From: Clostridium sp. AN503
GTDB lineage: Bacteria > Bacillota > Clostridia > Lachnospirales > Lachnospiraceae
Length of the DNA: 64,000 bases
Reading direction: 5' to 3'
NCBI RefSeq assembly: GCF_040719375.1
Contig: NZ_JBFDTP010000002.1
Span: 1,240,001-1,304,000, forward strand
The first letter of the stretch is position 1. Each line of letters starts with the position of its first letter. The position numbers and the translations under genes were made by a program. The notes beneath the pieces are model-generated. The model did not search any database, was not told the DNA's origin, and saw only the letters and a program-made list of their open reading frames with translations. This document shows, piece by piece, positions 44,034 through 52,915 of the stretch.

Positions 44034-44261
44034 ATGCTGAAGACGATTTTATCCGTGATTTTCGTTCTTATATGTGTGGCTTTGACCGTGATCGTACTGC
44101 TTCAGGAAGGAAAATCCGCAGGGCTTGGTTCCATCAGTGGTATGGCAGATACCTATTGGGGCAGGAACAAGGGCCGTTCCATGGAGGGCAACCTGGAGAA
44201 GTTTACAACATTTGCAGCGATTGCTTTTATGGTACTGGCAATCTTGATCAACGTACTGTAA
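44034..44261 (+). CDS. secG: Preprotein translocase subunit SecG
   Basis: A 75-residue membrane protein of the SecYEG channel. TM1 lies at about residues 3-22 (ILSVIFVLICVALTVIVLLQ), a Gly-rich loop with EGKSAGLGSISG and TYWGRNKGRSMEG follows, and TM2 is at about 55-74. The length is normal for Firmicute SecG. AGGAGG precedes the ATG at 44034, chosen over an upstream in-frame start. secG followed by rnr and smpB is a common Gram-positive order. Confidence 0.93.
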   Translation: MLKTILSVIFVLICVALTVIVLLQEGKSAGLGSISGMADTYWGRNKGRSMEGNLEKFTTFAAIAFMVLAILINVL

Positions 44262-44272
44262 GGAAAGATAAG

Positions 44273-44298
44273 GCACTCTTGGGAACAAGGGTGCTTTT
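44273..44298 (+). terminator. Terminator between secG and rnr
   Basis: GCACTCTTG (44273-44281) pairs with CAAGGGTGC (44286-44294), followed by TTTTATTTTT. It likely attenuates read-through from secG into rnr. Confidence 0.75.
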
Positions 44299-44325
44299 AT
44301 TTTTGCACAGGAATAAAGGAGTAAT

Positions 44326-46467
44326 ATGACAGAGGAATTATTAAAACAGAGAAAAGAAACCATGCAGAAGCTGATCCAGGATCCAACCTATGTCCCCATG
44401 AAGCTCAAGGAGCTGGCGATGCTTCTTGGCGTCCCCAGGGAACAGCGGGACGAGTTAAAAGAGGTGATGGACGCCCTGGTTGCAGAGGGAAAGGTGGGGA
44501 TTTCCAAACGCGGCAAATACGGAAAACCGGAGGCCTTTGCCCTGGTGGGAACTTATACGGGCAATGCCAGAGGCTTTGGCTTCGTGACCATCGAGGGACA
44601 GGATCAGGATATCTATATTCCGTCCGACAAAAATGGCGGTGCCATGCACGGAGACCAGGTACAGCTCGTGGTGGAGCCGGCACGCTCAGGACGCAGGCCA
44701 GAGGGGACCATCGTGCGGGTGCTGGAGCATGCGAACCGGACGGTTGTAGGGTATTATCAGAAAAATAAAGGCTTTGGTTTTGTGATACCGGACAATCAAA
44801 AGATCGCTACTGATATCTTTATCCCCCAGGGCAAGGATATGGGGGCTGTGACCGGACACAAGGTGGTGGTGACCATGATAGAGTACGGCGGTGAGAGAAA
44901 GAAGCCGGAGGGCATTATCACGGAGATCATCGGCCATGTGAATGACCCGGGGACAGATATTCTGTCCATTGTGAAGGCATATAATATTCCGGAGGAGTAT
45001 CCGCCGGAGGTGATGCGCCAGGTGAGCCGGATGCCGGACGGAGTACTGCCGGAGGACATGGCAGGGCGCAAAGATATCCGTGGCTGGCAGACCGTGACCA
45101 TCGACGGGGAGGACGCCAAGGACTTAGACGACGCGATCACACTCAGCCGTGAGGATTATGGCTATAAGCTGGGGGTCCATATTGCAGATGTGAGCCATTA
45201 TGTGACGGAGGGCAGCCCTCTTGACGAGGAGGCATTAAAACGGGGGACCAGCGTGTATCTGGTGGACCGTGTGATCCCGATGCTGCCCCACAAGCTGTCC
45301 AATGGCATCTGTTCCCTGAATGCGGGAACGGACCGTCTGGCGCTCAGCTGTATCATGGAGATCGATCCGCAGGGGCGGGTGATCGGACATGAGGTGGCGG
45401 AGACTGTGATCAATGTGGACCGCCGGATGACCTATACGGCTGTAGATGCGATCGTCACCGGGCGGGATGAGGCGGTCATGAAGGAGTATGAGGGCTTCGT
45501 GGAGATGTTTGACCTTATGAAGGAGCTGGCGGATATCCTGCGGGAGAAACGGACCCAGAGAGGCTCCATCGATTTTGATTTCCCGGAGACGAAGATCATC
45601 CTGGATGAAAAGGGAAAACCGGTGGAGATAAAGCCTTACGACCGCAATGCGGCGACGAAGATCATCGAGGACTTTATGCTGATGGCCAATGAGACTGTGG
45701 CGGAGGATTATTTCTGGCAGGAGCTGCCCTTTGTGTACAGGACTCATGACAATCCGGACCCGGAGAAGATGAAGCGGCTGGGTGTTTTTATCAACAACTT
45801 CGGCTACAGCATCCGTACCCAGAATGGGGAGGTGCATCCCAAAGAACTGCAGAAGCTCCTTACAAAGATTGAGGGGACGGAGGAGGAGGCTCTGATCAGC
45901 CGCCTGACCCTGAGGTCCATGAAGCAGGCAAAGTATATGCCCATGTGCACCGGGCATTTTGGACTGGCGGCGAAGTATTATACACACTTTACTTCCCCGA
46001 TCCGGCGTTATCCCGATCTGCAGATTCACAGGATTATCAAAGAAAATCTGCATGGACGCTTGACAGAGAAGCGGATTGCACATTATGATAAGATATTGAC
46101 AGGTGTGACGGTGCAGTGCTCAGTTACGGAACGGCGGGCGGAGGAGGCGGAGCGGGAGACTGTGAAGCTGAAGAAATGCGAATATATGGCAAAGCGTATC
46201 GGGGAAGTGTTCGAGGGTGTCATCTCCGGCGTCACAAACTGGGGCTTTTATGTGGAACTGCCCAATACGGTGGAGGGCCTTGTGCATGTGAGCGAGCTGC
46301 ACGGCGACTACTATATATTTGATGAGGAGAGGATGGAACTGCGGGGAGAGACCGGCGGGGAGATCTTCAAGCTGGGTCAGAAGATCGCGGTGCAGGTGAC
46401 AGGAACCGACCGATTGATGAAGACCATCGATTTTCTTCCGGCAAAGGAGGAAAACAGGGAGGAATAA
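44326..46467 (+). CDS. rnr: Ribonuclease R
   Basis: A 713-residue 3'-to-5' exoribonuclease that degrades structured RNA and defective mRNAs released by trans-translation. It has an N-terminal winged helix (about residues 15-65), two cold-shock/OB domains (TGNARGFGFVTIEGQDQDIY; YQKNKGFGFVIPDNQ), and the RNB catalytic domain with metal-binding Asp residues in IDGEDAKDLDDAI (about 262-274) and TSPIRRYPDLQIHRIIKE (about 550-567). A C-terminal S1 domain follows (GEVFEGVISGVTNWGFYVEL). The stop lies 4 nt before smpB. Confidence 0.96.
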   Translation: MTEELLKQRKETMQKLIQDPTYVPMKLKELAMLLGVPREQRDELKEVMDALVAEGKVGISKRGKYGKPEAFALVGTYTGNARGFGFVTIEGQDQDIYIPSDKNGGAMHGDQVQLVVEPARSGRRPEGTIVRVLEHANRTVVGYYQKNKGFGFVIPDNQKIATDIFIPQGKDMGAVTGHKVVVTMIEYGGERKKPEGIITEIIGHVNDPGTDILSIVKAYNIPEEYPPEVMRQVSRMPDGVLPEDMAGRKDIRGWQTVTIDGEDAKDLDDAITLSREDYGYKLGVHIADVSHYVTEGSPLDEEALKRGTSVYLVDRVIPMLPHKLSNGICSLNAGTDRLALSCIMEIDPQGRVIGHEVAETVINVDRRMTYTAVDAIVTGRDEAVMKEYEGFVEMFDLMKELADILREKRTQRGSIDFDFPETKIILDEKGKPVEIKPYDRNAATKIIEDFMLMANETVAEDYFWQELPFVYRTHDNPDPEKMKRLGVFINNFGYSIRTQNGEVHPKELQKLLTKIEGTEEEALISRLTLRSMKQAKYMPMCTGHFGLAAKYYTHFTSPIRRYPDLQIHRIIKENLHGRLTEKRIAHYDKILTGVTVQCSVTERRAEEAERETVKLKKCEYMAKRIGEVFEGVISGVTNWGFYVELPNTVEGLVHVSELHGDYYIFDEERMELRGETGGEIFKLGQKIAVQVTGTDRLMKTIDFLPAKEENREE

Positions 46468-46471
46468 AGGC

Positions 46472-46933
46472 GTGAAGGATGCGTTTAAACTGATTGCCAA
46501 CAACAAAAAGGCATATCATGAGTATTTTATCGATGAGAAATTCGAGTGTGGGATAGAGCTGTTCGGAACGGAGGTCAAGTCCATCCGTATGGGACAGTGC
46601 AGCATCAAGGAGGCGTTTGTCCGGATCGATAAGGGGGAGGTGTATGTGTACGGCATGCATGTGAACCCTTACGAGAAGGGCAATATCTTCAATAAAGACC
46701 CGTTAAGGCCAAGAAAGCTTCTGATGCACCGGAGCGAGATTGCAAAGCTGGAGGGGAAGATCAGGGAAAAAGGCTATACCCTGGTCCCGCTCCAGGTGTA
46801 TTTTAAAGGCAGTCTCGTCAAGGTGGAGATCGGGCTGGCCCGGGGCAAGAAGCTCTATGACAAGCGGCAGGATCTGGCAAAGAAGGACCAGAAGCGTGAA
46901 GTGGAGAGGGAATACAAAGAAAAACTAAGATAA
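46472..46933 (+). CDS. smpB: SsrA-binding protein SmpB
   Basis: A 153-residue tmRNA partner that brings tmRNA to stalled ribosomes. Family features are KLIANNKKAYHEYFIDEKFE, GIELFGTEVKSIRMGQCSIKEAF, YEKGNIFNKDPLRPRKLLMHR, VPLQVYFKGSLVKVEIGLARGKKLYDKR and the basic C-terminal tail that mimics an mRNA strand. The start is GTG at 46472, preceded by GGGAGGAATAAA. The gene is coupled to rnr, and ssrA lies 5.5 kb downstream. Confidence 0.96.
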   Translation: MKDAFKLIANNKKAYHEYFIDEKFECGIELFGTEVKSIRMGQCSIKEAFVRIDKGEVYVYGMHVNPYEKGNIFNKDPLRPRKLLMHRSEIAKLEGKIREKGYTLVPLQVYFKGSLVKVEIGLARGKKLYDKRQDLAKKDQKREVEREYKEKLR

Positions 46934-46947
46934 GAGGGGGAACTAAA

Positions 46948-47700
46948 ATGGTATTTGAACCGGATGCAAAGCTGAAGAAAAAGATGGATAAGGACGGAAG
47001 CGTACTAAAGTACATGTACGGCGTGGGCGGCGCAGGCAAGGGGCTGATCGCCGGCGGCGGAATGTTTTCAGCGATCGGTGTGCTGCTCGTATTTGCGCTG
47101 AAGTCGATCGACATGCATATGGCGCTGATCACCGGGGCCGGGTGCGTGGTACTGGGGCTCCTTATGGTCGTGGGGGGCATGGCGCTCCAGAACCGGAAGA
47201 TGAACCGCTGGCTGCATACATACTGTAAAACGACCGGATTATCAGAAGAGGAGATCCACAATGCAGATGCAGAATTCAAGCAGCCGGGTACGGTACTGTT
47301 TGCGCTTGAAAAGGGGAAAGATAACAACAGTTTGAAAAAGATGGGTTTTATCACTCCGCACTACATAAAGTTTCCAGGGATCACCCCGTCTTTAGCGCGT
47401 CTTGAGGATGTGGTTGCGTGCTTTTATACCAAAAAGTTTCTCTGTAAGGACGGAGGGTATGATAAAGTTCTGACTGCGTATTCCAGGGACAAAAAAATGG
47501 CATTCATGTTTACGAACCCTAACGAAAAGGCGGCGCAGGAGATTGTGGATACCATTGCAAAATATAATCCGATGATCATTCATCATCATCATTTTCAATA
47601 TGGGGACAGAGCCTACGATGCGGCAAGGGATATGGATGAGGTGATCAGGCTTCATGACCAGATCCGCGCAGAACGGGGGTCTGCAGGGACAGGACGATGA
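46948..47700 (+). CDS. Hypothetical two-helix membrane protein
   Basis: A 250-residue protein I do not recognise. A Gly-rich lead (YGVGGAGKGLIAGGGMFSAI) runs into TM1 (about residues 29-50), and TM2 is at about 58-80 (ALITGAGCVVLGLLMVVGGM). The C-terminal 165 residues are soluble and contain FITPHYIKFPGITPSLARLEDVV, reminiscent of small PH-like domains in bacterial membrane proteins, plus a natural HHHH run near residue 212. The stop overlaps the following zinc-ribbon/LRR gene as ATGA, so the pair is expressed together. Confidence 0.65.
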   Translation: MVFEPDAKLKKKMDKDGSVLKYMYGVGGAGKGLIAGGGMFSAIGVLLVFALKSIDMHMALITGAGCVVLGLLMVVGGMALQNRKMNRWLHTYCKTTGLSEEEIHNADAEFKQPGTVLFALEKGKDNNSLKKMGFITPHYIKFPGITPSLARLEDVVACFYTKKFLCKDGGYDKVLTAYSRDKKMAFMFTNPNEKAAQEIVDTIAKYNPMIIHHHHFQYGDRAYDAARDMDEVIRLHDQIRAERGSAGTGR

Positions 47701-49634
47701 AATTTACAGAGCTGAAATGTTCCGCATGCGGCGGAACCATGAAAATTGACAAACAGAATCCCAATTATGCGGTCTGTGAATATTGCCGCAGCAGATTTAC
47801 TGTTGAGTGGGATATGACGCCACTGAACGGAACGATTCCGGGTGACGGAGATGGGATCCCTCATTTAACGCCGCTCAAGGAAAAGATCGACTATGTGCCG
47901 ATCGAACCAGTAGAACACAAGGGCAATGGATGGGGACCGTATGGCTGGAAAAGGATCACCGCTGTGGTCTCGGTTGCGATTGTGCTCTTAGCCATATACT
48001 ACGGGCCAAAGATCTATGCAAGATACCAGATGGACCATGCATCGTCAGAGGTTGGAAATGATATAGCAGGAGCTTTGGGGAATGAAGAAGAGGTGCAGCC
48101 GGCGGTAGAAGCACATCCCTTAGGCGGCATTCTGGAAGCCTTTGCCAGCCAGGTTTTTGACCGCCCGGCGGGGCAGCTCACGGATGTTGATCTGGCAAAG
48201 ATCAAGTGGCTGGAGATCCAGACAGGCGCGGATGACAGAAAGTTCGGTTACAGTTTTTCCGATCCATGGGAGGATCCGGAGGCGGCGCTCACCTGGATCA
48301 GTTTTCCGAAAGAGGAATTTTATGAGGTGGATCTGTCATGCCTTCCGGCCTTTACCGGCCTTAAGCGGTTAAAGACAAACACCAGTATCCGGGCGGAGAA
48401 TCTGGAAGGGCTGTCCCTTCAGGGAATCAGCGGTTATTTTGACAGCCTGGAGGCAGTCGCAGCCGTAACAGGGAACCCCGGGGAGCTTCGCCAGCTTACC
48501 ATGCGGGGGGATAAGCTGTCCCTTCAGGGGGCGGAACAGTTCCCGAAGCTGGAAGAACTTAATATGAACTGCGATCAGATCGATGATCCCAAGATGCTGG
48601 TGAATATGAAGTCTCTGAGGACCGTTTCGGTTGATATGTATGACAGCGGTATGGATTTTTCCATATTTGGGATGATGCCATGGCTGGAAAAGCTGACGAT
48701 CAGCTCCGAAAAGGTGCGTGACCTGAATTTCGTATCCGGGATGGAAGGGCTGAAGGAGTTTCATATTACCTACGGCACATTTTTGACGCTGGATCCCTTG
48801 AAAGACCTCACGGGGCTTGAGGCGTTCACTGTAGAGCGGTGCGATGAGCTGAAGGATATGTCGGCGCTCTCCGGTCTGACAGGTTTAAAGCGGCTGAGCA
48901 TAGACCTGCCCTATCAATGTCCCATACCGGACTTGAGCGGCCTTACGGCGATGGAAGAGCTGTATCTGTCCGGGTTTGACAATACGGGATTTTTGAGGAA
49001 CATGACGGCACTGAAGACGCTGACCCTGGACGGATGCAGGGTGGACGCGCCGTCTGACTTTGAAGGTCTGGTGAATTTGACGACATTAAACTGTACATCC
49101 TTTGCGGCGACGGCGCGGGATTATGGTTTTATCACAAGGCTTCCGGCGCTGGAACAGTTAAATCTGCGCGGGACAGCTACCTATCAGGACATTTCCGGGA
49201 TCTTCAACCTGCCGACATTAAAGCATTTGGACATCAGCGGAATGCAGTGCGAGATCAATTTTGACCGGATCCAGGAAAACACATCGCTGGAATCACTGGC
49301 GATCGATAAGCTCAAGCTTTATAAAAATGTGGATGTCCGCGGAGGCGGCGGTATCTACTCCGTAAACTGGGATGATGTGAGCCTGGTGGATAACCTGTCC
49401 TTTTTAGGAAGGTTAAAAGGCCTTCGAAGTCTGAGTATCCGGGAAAATGAGCTGGTGGATGTGAGTTTTGCCGCCTCTTTAGAGGCCTTGGAGGAGATCG
49501 ACTTCTCTGACAACTATGTCACGGATCTGGCTCCGCTTTCCGCGCTCAAGATGCTCAAGAAAGTCAATTGTGCTGAAAACCCCATATCCAATTATGAGGT
49601 TCTAAAAGAATCAGTGCGCATTATACGGGAATAA
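47697..49634 (+). CDS. Zinc-ribbon, single-TM, leucine-rich-repeat protein
   Basis: A 645-residue protein with three parts. First is a cytosolic four-Cys zinc ribbon (Cys 8, 11, 27 and 30: LKCSACGGT, VCEYCRS). Next is one transmembrane helix at about residues 87-107 (ITAVVSVAIVLLAIYYGPKI). Last is a large outward domain whose residues about 200-640 form some 15 degenerate leucine-rich repeats of 20-24 residues (for example LKRLSIDLPYQCPIPDLSGL, MEELYLSGF, LKTLTLDGCRV, ALEEIDFSDNYV). LRR solenoids bind proteins; the target is unknown. It is translationally coupled to the two-helix membrane gene and ends at a bidirectional terminator. Confidence 0.7.
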   Translation: MKFTELKCSACGGTMKIDKQNPNYAVCEYCRSRFTVEWDMTPLNGTIPGDGDGIPHLTPLKEKIDYVPIEPVEHKGNGWGPYGWKRITAVVSVAIVLLAIYYGPKIYARYQMDHASSEVGNDIAGALGNEEEVQPAVEAHPLGGILEAFASQVFDRPAGQLTDVDLAKIKWLEIQTGADDRKFGYSFSDPWEDPEAALTWISFPKEEFYEVDLSCLPAFTGLKRLKTNTSIRAENLEGLSLQGISGYFDSLEAVAAVTGNPGELRQLTMRGDKLSLQGAEQFPKLEELNMNCDQIDDPKMLVNMKSLRTVSVDMYDSGMDFSIFGMMPWLEKLTISSEKVRDLNFVSGMEGLKEFHITYGTFLTLDPLKDLTGLEAFTVERCDELKDMSALSGLTGLKRLSIDLPYQCPIPDLSGLTAMEELYLSGFDNTGFLRNMTALKTLTLDGCRVDAPSDFEGLVNLTTLNCTSFAATARDYGFITRLPALEQLNLRGTATYQDISGIFNLPTLKHLDISGMQCEINFDRIQENTSLESLAIDKLKLYKNVDVRGGGGIYSVNWDDVSLVDNLSFLGRLKGLRSLSIRENELVDVSFAASLEALEEIDFSDNYVTDLAPLSALKMLKKVNCAENPISNYEVLKESVRIIRE

Positions 49635-49676
49635 AAAACTGCTGTCAGGCGATAGGGTGCCTGACAGCAGTTTTTA
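49634..49676. terminator. Bidirectional terminator between LRR gene and HAD gene
   Basis: ACTGCTGTCAGGC (49638-49650) and GCCTGACAGCAGT (49659-49671) form a perfect 13-bp stem with A-run and T-run on either side, ending both convergent genes. Confidence 0.9.
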
Positions 49677-50300
49677 TTCCGCATTCTGTATGGACAGCAG
49701 ATCTGAGGGGGAATCCAGACGATAGTCCGCATCGATCGTTTTATCCAGGCAGCCCCACAGGGCCAGTGCAAAATCCACGTGGGCGCTTCTGGCGCATTGG
49801 GAGTCGTAGATGCTGTCGCCGATATAGAGGATCTCACTGCTGTCGGTTCCGGTCAGCTCCATGTATTTGAGGAGCGGTTCCGGCGAGGGCTTGTGGCAGA
49901 CTGTGTCACTGGCACAGACTATGGTCTTAAAATAAGGAGTAAGCCCAAGGCGCCCAAAATCGAGGGCAAGCTCATCCTGCGTCTCAGAAGTCACTACGCC
50001 AAGCTCACATCCGGACCGGAGCAGTGCGTCAAGGACTTCCGTAATGCCTGCAAATATATGGATGGTGTGGCGGTAGGCGCCCATGTTCTCCTCCCACAGC
50101 GCCATGGAAGCTTCAACGTCCGGAAGTTTCAACTCCTTTAGGGTGTCTCTTCCGGGGATTCCCAGGGAAAATGTAAGTCCGTCAGTTTCATATTCAGTTC
50201 CCGTGACGGTTTTTAACGTGTCGCGCAGGGATAACAGGACCGCTTCTTCTGTAAAGATCAGAGTTCCGTCTATGTCAAATATAATCTGTTTATACCTCAT
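49674..50300 (-). CDS. HAD-family phosphatase (phosphoglycolate-phosphatase-like)
   Basis: A 208-residue haloacid dehalogenase-superfamily hydrolase. Motif I is IIFDIDGTLIFTEE with nucleophile Asp and acid/base Asp. Motif II lies in LGVVTSETQDEL (Thr). Motif III/IV is the Lys in CHKPSPEPLLKYME and YIGDSIYDSQCARSA with metal-binding Asp residues. The small cap lies between about residues 18 and 85. GGAGG precedes the ATG at 50300; an upstream in-frame ATG lacks a ribosome site. Phosphoglycolate and small sugar phosphates are the usual substrates; the exact one is unknown. Confidence 0.85.
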   Translation of the reverse strand: MRYKQIIFDIDGTLIFTEEAVLLSLRDTLKTVTGTEYETDGLTFSLGIPGRDTLKELKLPDVEASMALWEENMGAYRHTIHIFAGITEVLDALLRSGCELGVVTSETQDELALDFGRLGLTPYFKTIVCASDTVCHKPSPEPLLKYMELTGTDSSEILYIGDSIYDSQCARSAHVDFALALWGCLDKTIDADYRLDSPSDLLSIQNAE

Positions 50301-50570
50301 GGTATCCTCCTGATTTCCTGTAATAAATATGGAACTATTATAACACAGAGACGGCTGTTGGAAAAGAAAAATCGCCGTAAGGATCAAATGGAGGGATCAT
50401 TTGGAAACCCTCCGCACAGGTTATAACAGAGACAGCAGCCAGAAAAACAGGTTATGCCAGCCATAAGGGAACGGTATAATAAAAATCAAAAACAACCATT
50501 GATTTTGCAGGGTAATAAGACTATAATGATTCTCAACACAGATATCTCATTACGGAATGGAGGAAGCAGT

Positions 50571-51596
50571 ATGGAAAAGAAGAATTTGGACTGGAGCAAT
50601 ATCGGATTCAGCTATATGCCGACGGATATGCGGTATGTTGCAAATTATAAAGATGGAAAGTGGGATGAAGGCGGCCTGACTTCAGATTCCAACGTGGTGA
50701 TCAATGAATGCGCAGGGATTCTGCAGTACTGTCAGGAATGCTTTGAGGGGCTGAAGGCCTATACAACCGAGGACGGCAGTATCGTTACCTTCCGGCCGGA
50801 CTTAAACGCGGAACGTATGATGGATTCCGCAGCATGGCTGGAGATGCCGCCATTTCCAAAGGAGCGGTTCTTAGAGGCTCTGGACGAGGTGGTGAAGGCC
50901 AATACCGCCTGGGTTCCGCCCTTTGGAAGCGGCGCGACCTATTATATCCGCCCATATATGTTTGCATCTGGCCCGGTGATCGGCGTAAAGCCGTCTGACG
51001 AATATCAGTTCCGCATGTTTGGAACTCCGGTAGGACCGTATTTTAAAGGAGGCGTGAGACCGCTGACTCTCTGTGTCAGCGATTTTGACCGTGCGGCTCC
51101 CCGCGGGTCCGGTCATGTGAAAGCGGGGCTTAACTACGCTATGAGCCTGCATGCGTCTATGACAGCTCATGCGGCAGGATATGATGAGAATGTATTTTTG
51201 GATCCGGCGACCAGGACCTGCATTGAGGAGACCGGCGGAGCCAACTTCCTCTTTATCACGAAGGACAACGAGGTGGTGACGCCCAAGTCAGACTCCATCC
51301 TGCCATCCATCACCAGACGTTCCCTGGTCTATGTGGCAGAGCATTACCTGGGACTTAAGGTGTCCCAGAGACAGGTGAAGCTCTCAGAGCTTTCAGATTT
51401 TGCAGAGTGCGGCCTGTGCGGTACGGCAGCTGTGATATCCCCGGTTGGGAAGATCGTAGATCACGGCAGGGAGATCTGCTTCCCCAGCGGCATGACCGAG
51501 ATGGGGCCGGTGACCAGGAAGCTCTATGACACTCTCACGGGCATCCAGATGGGCAGGATCGAGGCTCCGGAGGGCTGGATCCGCAAAATGGTATAG
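50571..51596 (+). CDS. ilvE: Branched-chain amino acid aminotransferase
   Basis: A 341-residue fold-type IV PLP enzyme that interconverts Leu, Ile or Val with the 2-oxo acids using glutamate/2-oxoglutarate. It belongs to the longer BCAT group (MRYVANYKDGKWDEGGLT, CFEGLKAYTTEDGSIVTFRP). The Schiff-base Lys is in GSGHVKAGLNYAMSLHA, followed by the cofactor-binding CIEETGGANFLFI and CGTAAVISPVGKI near the C-terminus. GGAGG precedes the ATG at 50571; a more upstream ATG has no ribosome site. It stands alone between a HAD gene and a kinase-like gene. Confidence 0.93.
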   Translation: MEKKNLDWSNIGFSYMPTDMRYVANYKDGKWDEGGLTSDSNVVINECAGILQYCQECFEGLKAYTTEDGSIVTFRPDLNAERMMDSAAWLEMPPFPKERFLEALDEVVKANTAWVPPFGSGATYYIRPYMFASGPVIGVKPSDEYQFRMFGTPVGPYFKGGVRPLTLCVSDFDRAAPRGSGHVKAGLNYAMSLHASMTAHAAGYDENVFLDPATRTCIEETGGANFLFITKDNEVVTPKSDSILPSITRRSLVYVAEHYLGLKVSQRQVKLSELSDFAECGLCGTAAVISPVGKIVDHGREICFPSGMTEMGPVTRKLYDTLTGIQMGRIEAPEGWIRKMV

Positions 51597-51692
51597 GCCC
51601 GCAAATATGCATTCCAATTCCTCTCAAGATGGTTTATAATAGAATCAGAAGAGAAAGACGCGTGATTTGTTTCAGTGAGAGGGGGGGATCGC

Positions 51693-52322
51693 ATGAAGTG
51701 GAATCCGGTAGTTGCGATTGGCAGACAGTTTGGGAGCGGCGGACATGAGATTGGCGAGCGTGTGGCAAAGGAGCTGGGAATCCCTTGCTATGACCGTGAG
51801 CTGGTAGACCAGGCTTCTGAGAAGCTTGGGGTGGACCAGTATGATTTGGAGCAGGTGGACGAGGCGTCTTTGAATGAATTTTTGGCGTCTTATCAGATTC
51901 CGGCAGATTCTAATCCTGTCACGGGATATGGTTTGACGCTGAATGACAGTCTATATCTGGCCCAATGCGGGATCATCGAGAGCCTGTCCATGAAGGGTCC
52001 CTGTGTGATCGTAGGCCGCACTGCGGAGACAGTCCTGCAGAACAACCCGAAGTGTATCAGTATTTTTATTTCCGCATCGAAGGAAGACCGTATCAGGCGG
52101 ATCGCTGCCCGCTATGGGCTTTCGGATCGTGAGGCAGCCGATGCAGTGCGCCGTGTGGACAGGAAGCGGAAGTTCTACTATGAGAGCCATACCGACAAGA
52201 CCTGGGGCAGCCCGGATTCTTATCAGGTGATGCTGAACGTAAGCCTGCTTGGTATGGAGCGTACTGTGGACTGTATCAAGGCTATTTACCGGCAGATCAG
52301 CGGGAGCGGGCCGGAAAACTAA
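51693..52322 (+). CDS. Cytidylate-kinase-like protein
   Basis: A 209-residue P-loop protein of the cytidylate-kinase-like family. The phosphate-binding region reads VAIGRQFGSGGHEIGERVAK, where the usual GxxGxGKS/T is replaced by a Gly-Ser-Gly-Gly loop. Then come IPCYDRELVDQASEKLG and a LID-like DRIRRIAARYGLSDREAADAV with VDRKRKFYYESHTDKTWG, typical of the group. AGAGGGGGG precedes the ATG at 51693; a GTG six codons upstream is possible. Members are usually called cytidylate kinase-like, and substrate identity is unproven. It precedes ssrA. Confidence 0.8.
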   Translation: MKWNPVVAIGRQFGSGGHEIGERVAKELGIPCYDRELVDQASEKLGVDQYDLEQVDEASLNEFLASYQIPADSNPVTGYGLTLNDSLYLAQCGIIESLSMKGPCVIVGRTAETVLQNNPKCISIFISASKEDRIRRIAARYGLSDREAADAVRRVDRKRKFYYESHTDKTWGSPDSYQVMLNVSLLGMERTVDCIKAIYRQISGSGPEN

Positions 52323-52413
52323 GATATGGAGCAACAGCTCAGACGGCGGAGGATATGCCGCCTGAGCTGTTACAATATGGAAATGTTGTAAGAATAACGT
52401 AAGCACAGGCATC

Positions 52414-52442
52414 TTGACATCGCCGCCCGCCGGTGTTACAAT
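52414..52442 (+). promoter_or_regulatory. ssrA promoter
   Basis: TTGACA (52414-52419), 17-bp spacer, TACAAT (52437-52442), about 35 bp before the mature 5' end of tmRNA. Confidence 0.85.
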
Positions 52443-52476
52443 AAGGTTCCACCGATGAGTCGCGGTGAACCAGTGA

Positions 52477-52813
52477 GGGGTTGTACTGGTTTCGACGGGG
52501 GTCATGCAGCTGGTGAAGCTATCCGCATGCGGTGCGTTAAACGGCAAAATTAAAATTAAACGCTGAAGACAATTTAGCATACGCAGCCTAATGGCTGCTG
52601 TCAGCCTTAGTGCACTCACACATTAAGAATCTGGCATCGACTATGTGAGAAACGACTTACACTAAGCTTTGCGTGTATGGGCGTATCATGAAGCTACTGA
52701 AACCGTAAGGGTGTCTGTTCCCGTGCGGCAGAGGGAAAGTTAAATAACCGACTATGATAGTAGAAGAACAGGGAATTGGTTTTCGGACAGGGGTTCGATT
52801 CCCCTCAGCTCCA
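52477..52813 (+). ncRNA. ssrA: tmRNA (transfer-messenger RNA)
   Basis: The 5' end GGGGTTG pairs with CAGCTCC at the 3' end (52806-52812) to form the acceptor stem; the typical ACTGGTTTCGACGGGG follows the 5' strand and GGGTTCGATTCCCC forms the T-arm. The tag frame runs from GCA (52544) to TAA (52589-52591) and encodes AKLKLNAEDNLAYAA, ending in the small hydrophobic residues recognised by ClpXP. CCA is not encoded. With SmpB and RNase R encoded upstream, the trans-translation set lies within 9 kb. Confidence 0.95.
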
Positions 52814-52815
52814 CT

Positions 52816-52874
52816 TAAAAAAAGCCATAAGGATAGATGTTGTTTCTTTCAACACCTATCCTTATGGCTTTTTT
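52816..52874. terminator. ssrA terminator
   Basis: GCCATAAGGATAG pairs with CTATCCTTATGGC, extended by GTTG/CAAC, followed by TTTTTT. A long, stable terminator, also usable by the convergent zinc-ribbon gene. Confidence 0.9.
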
Positions 52875-52915
52875 GTACTGGATTGTACTGGACTAATATT
52901 AAAACGAAGACAAAG

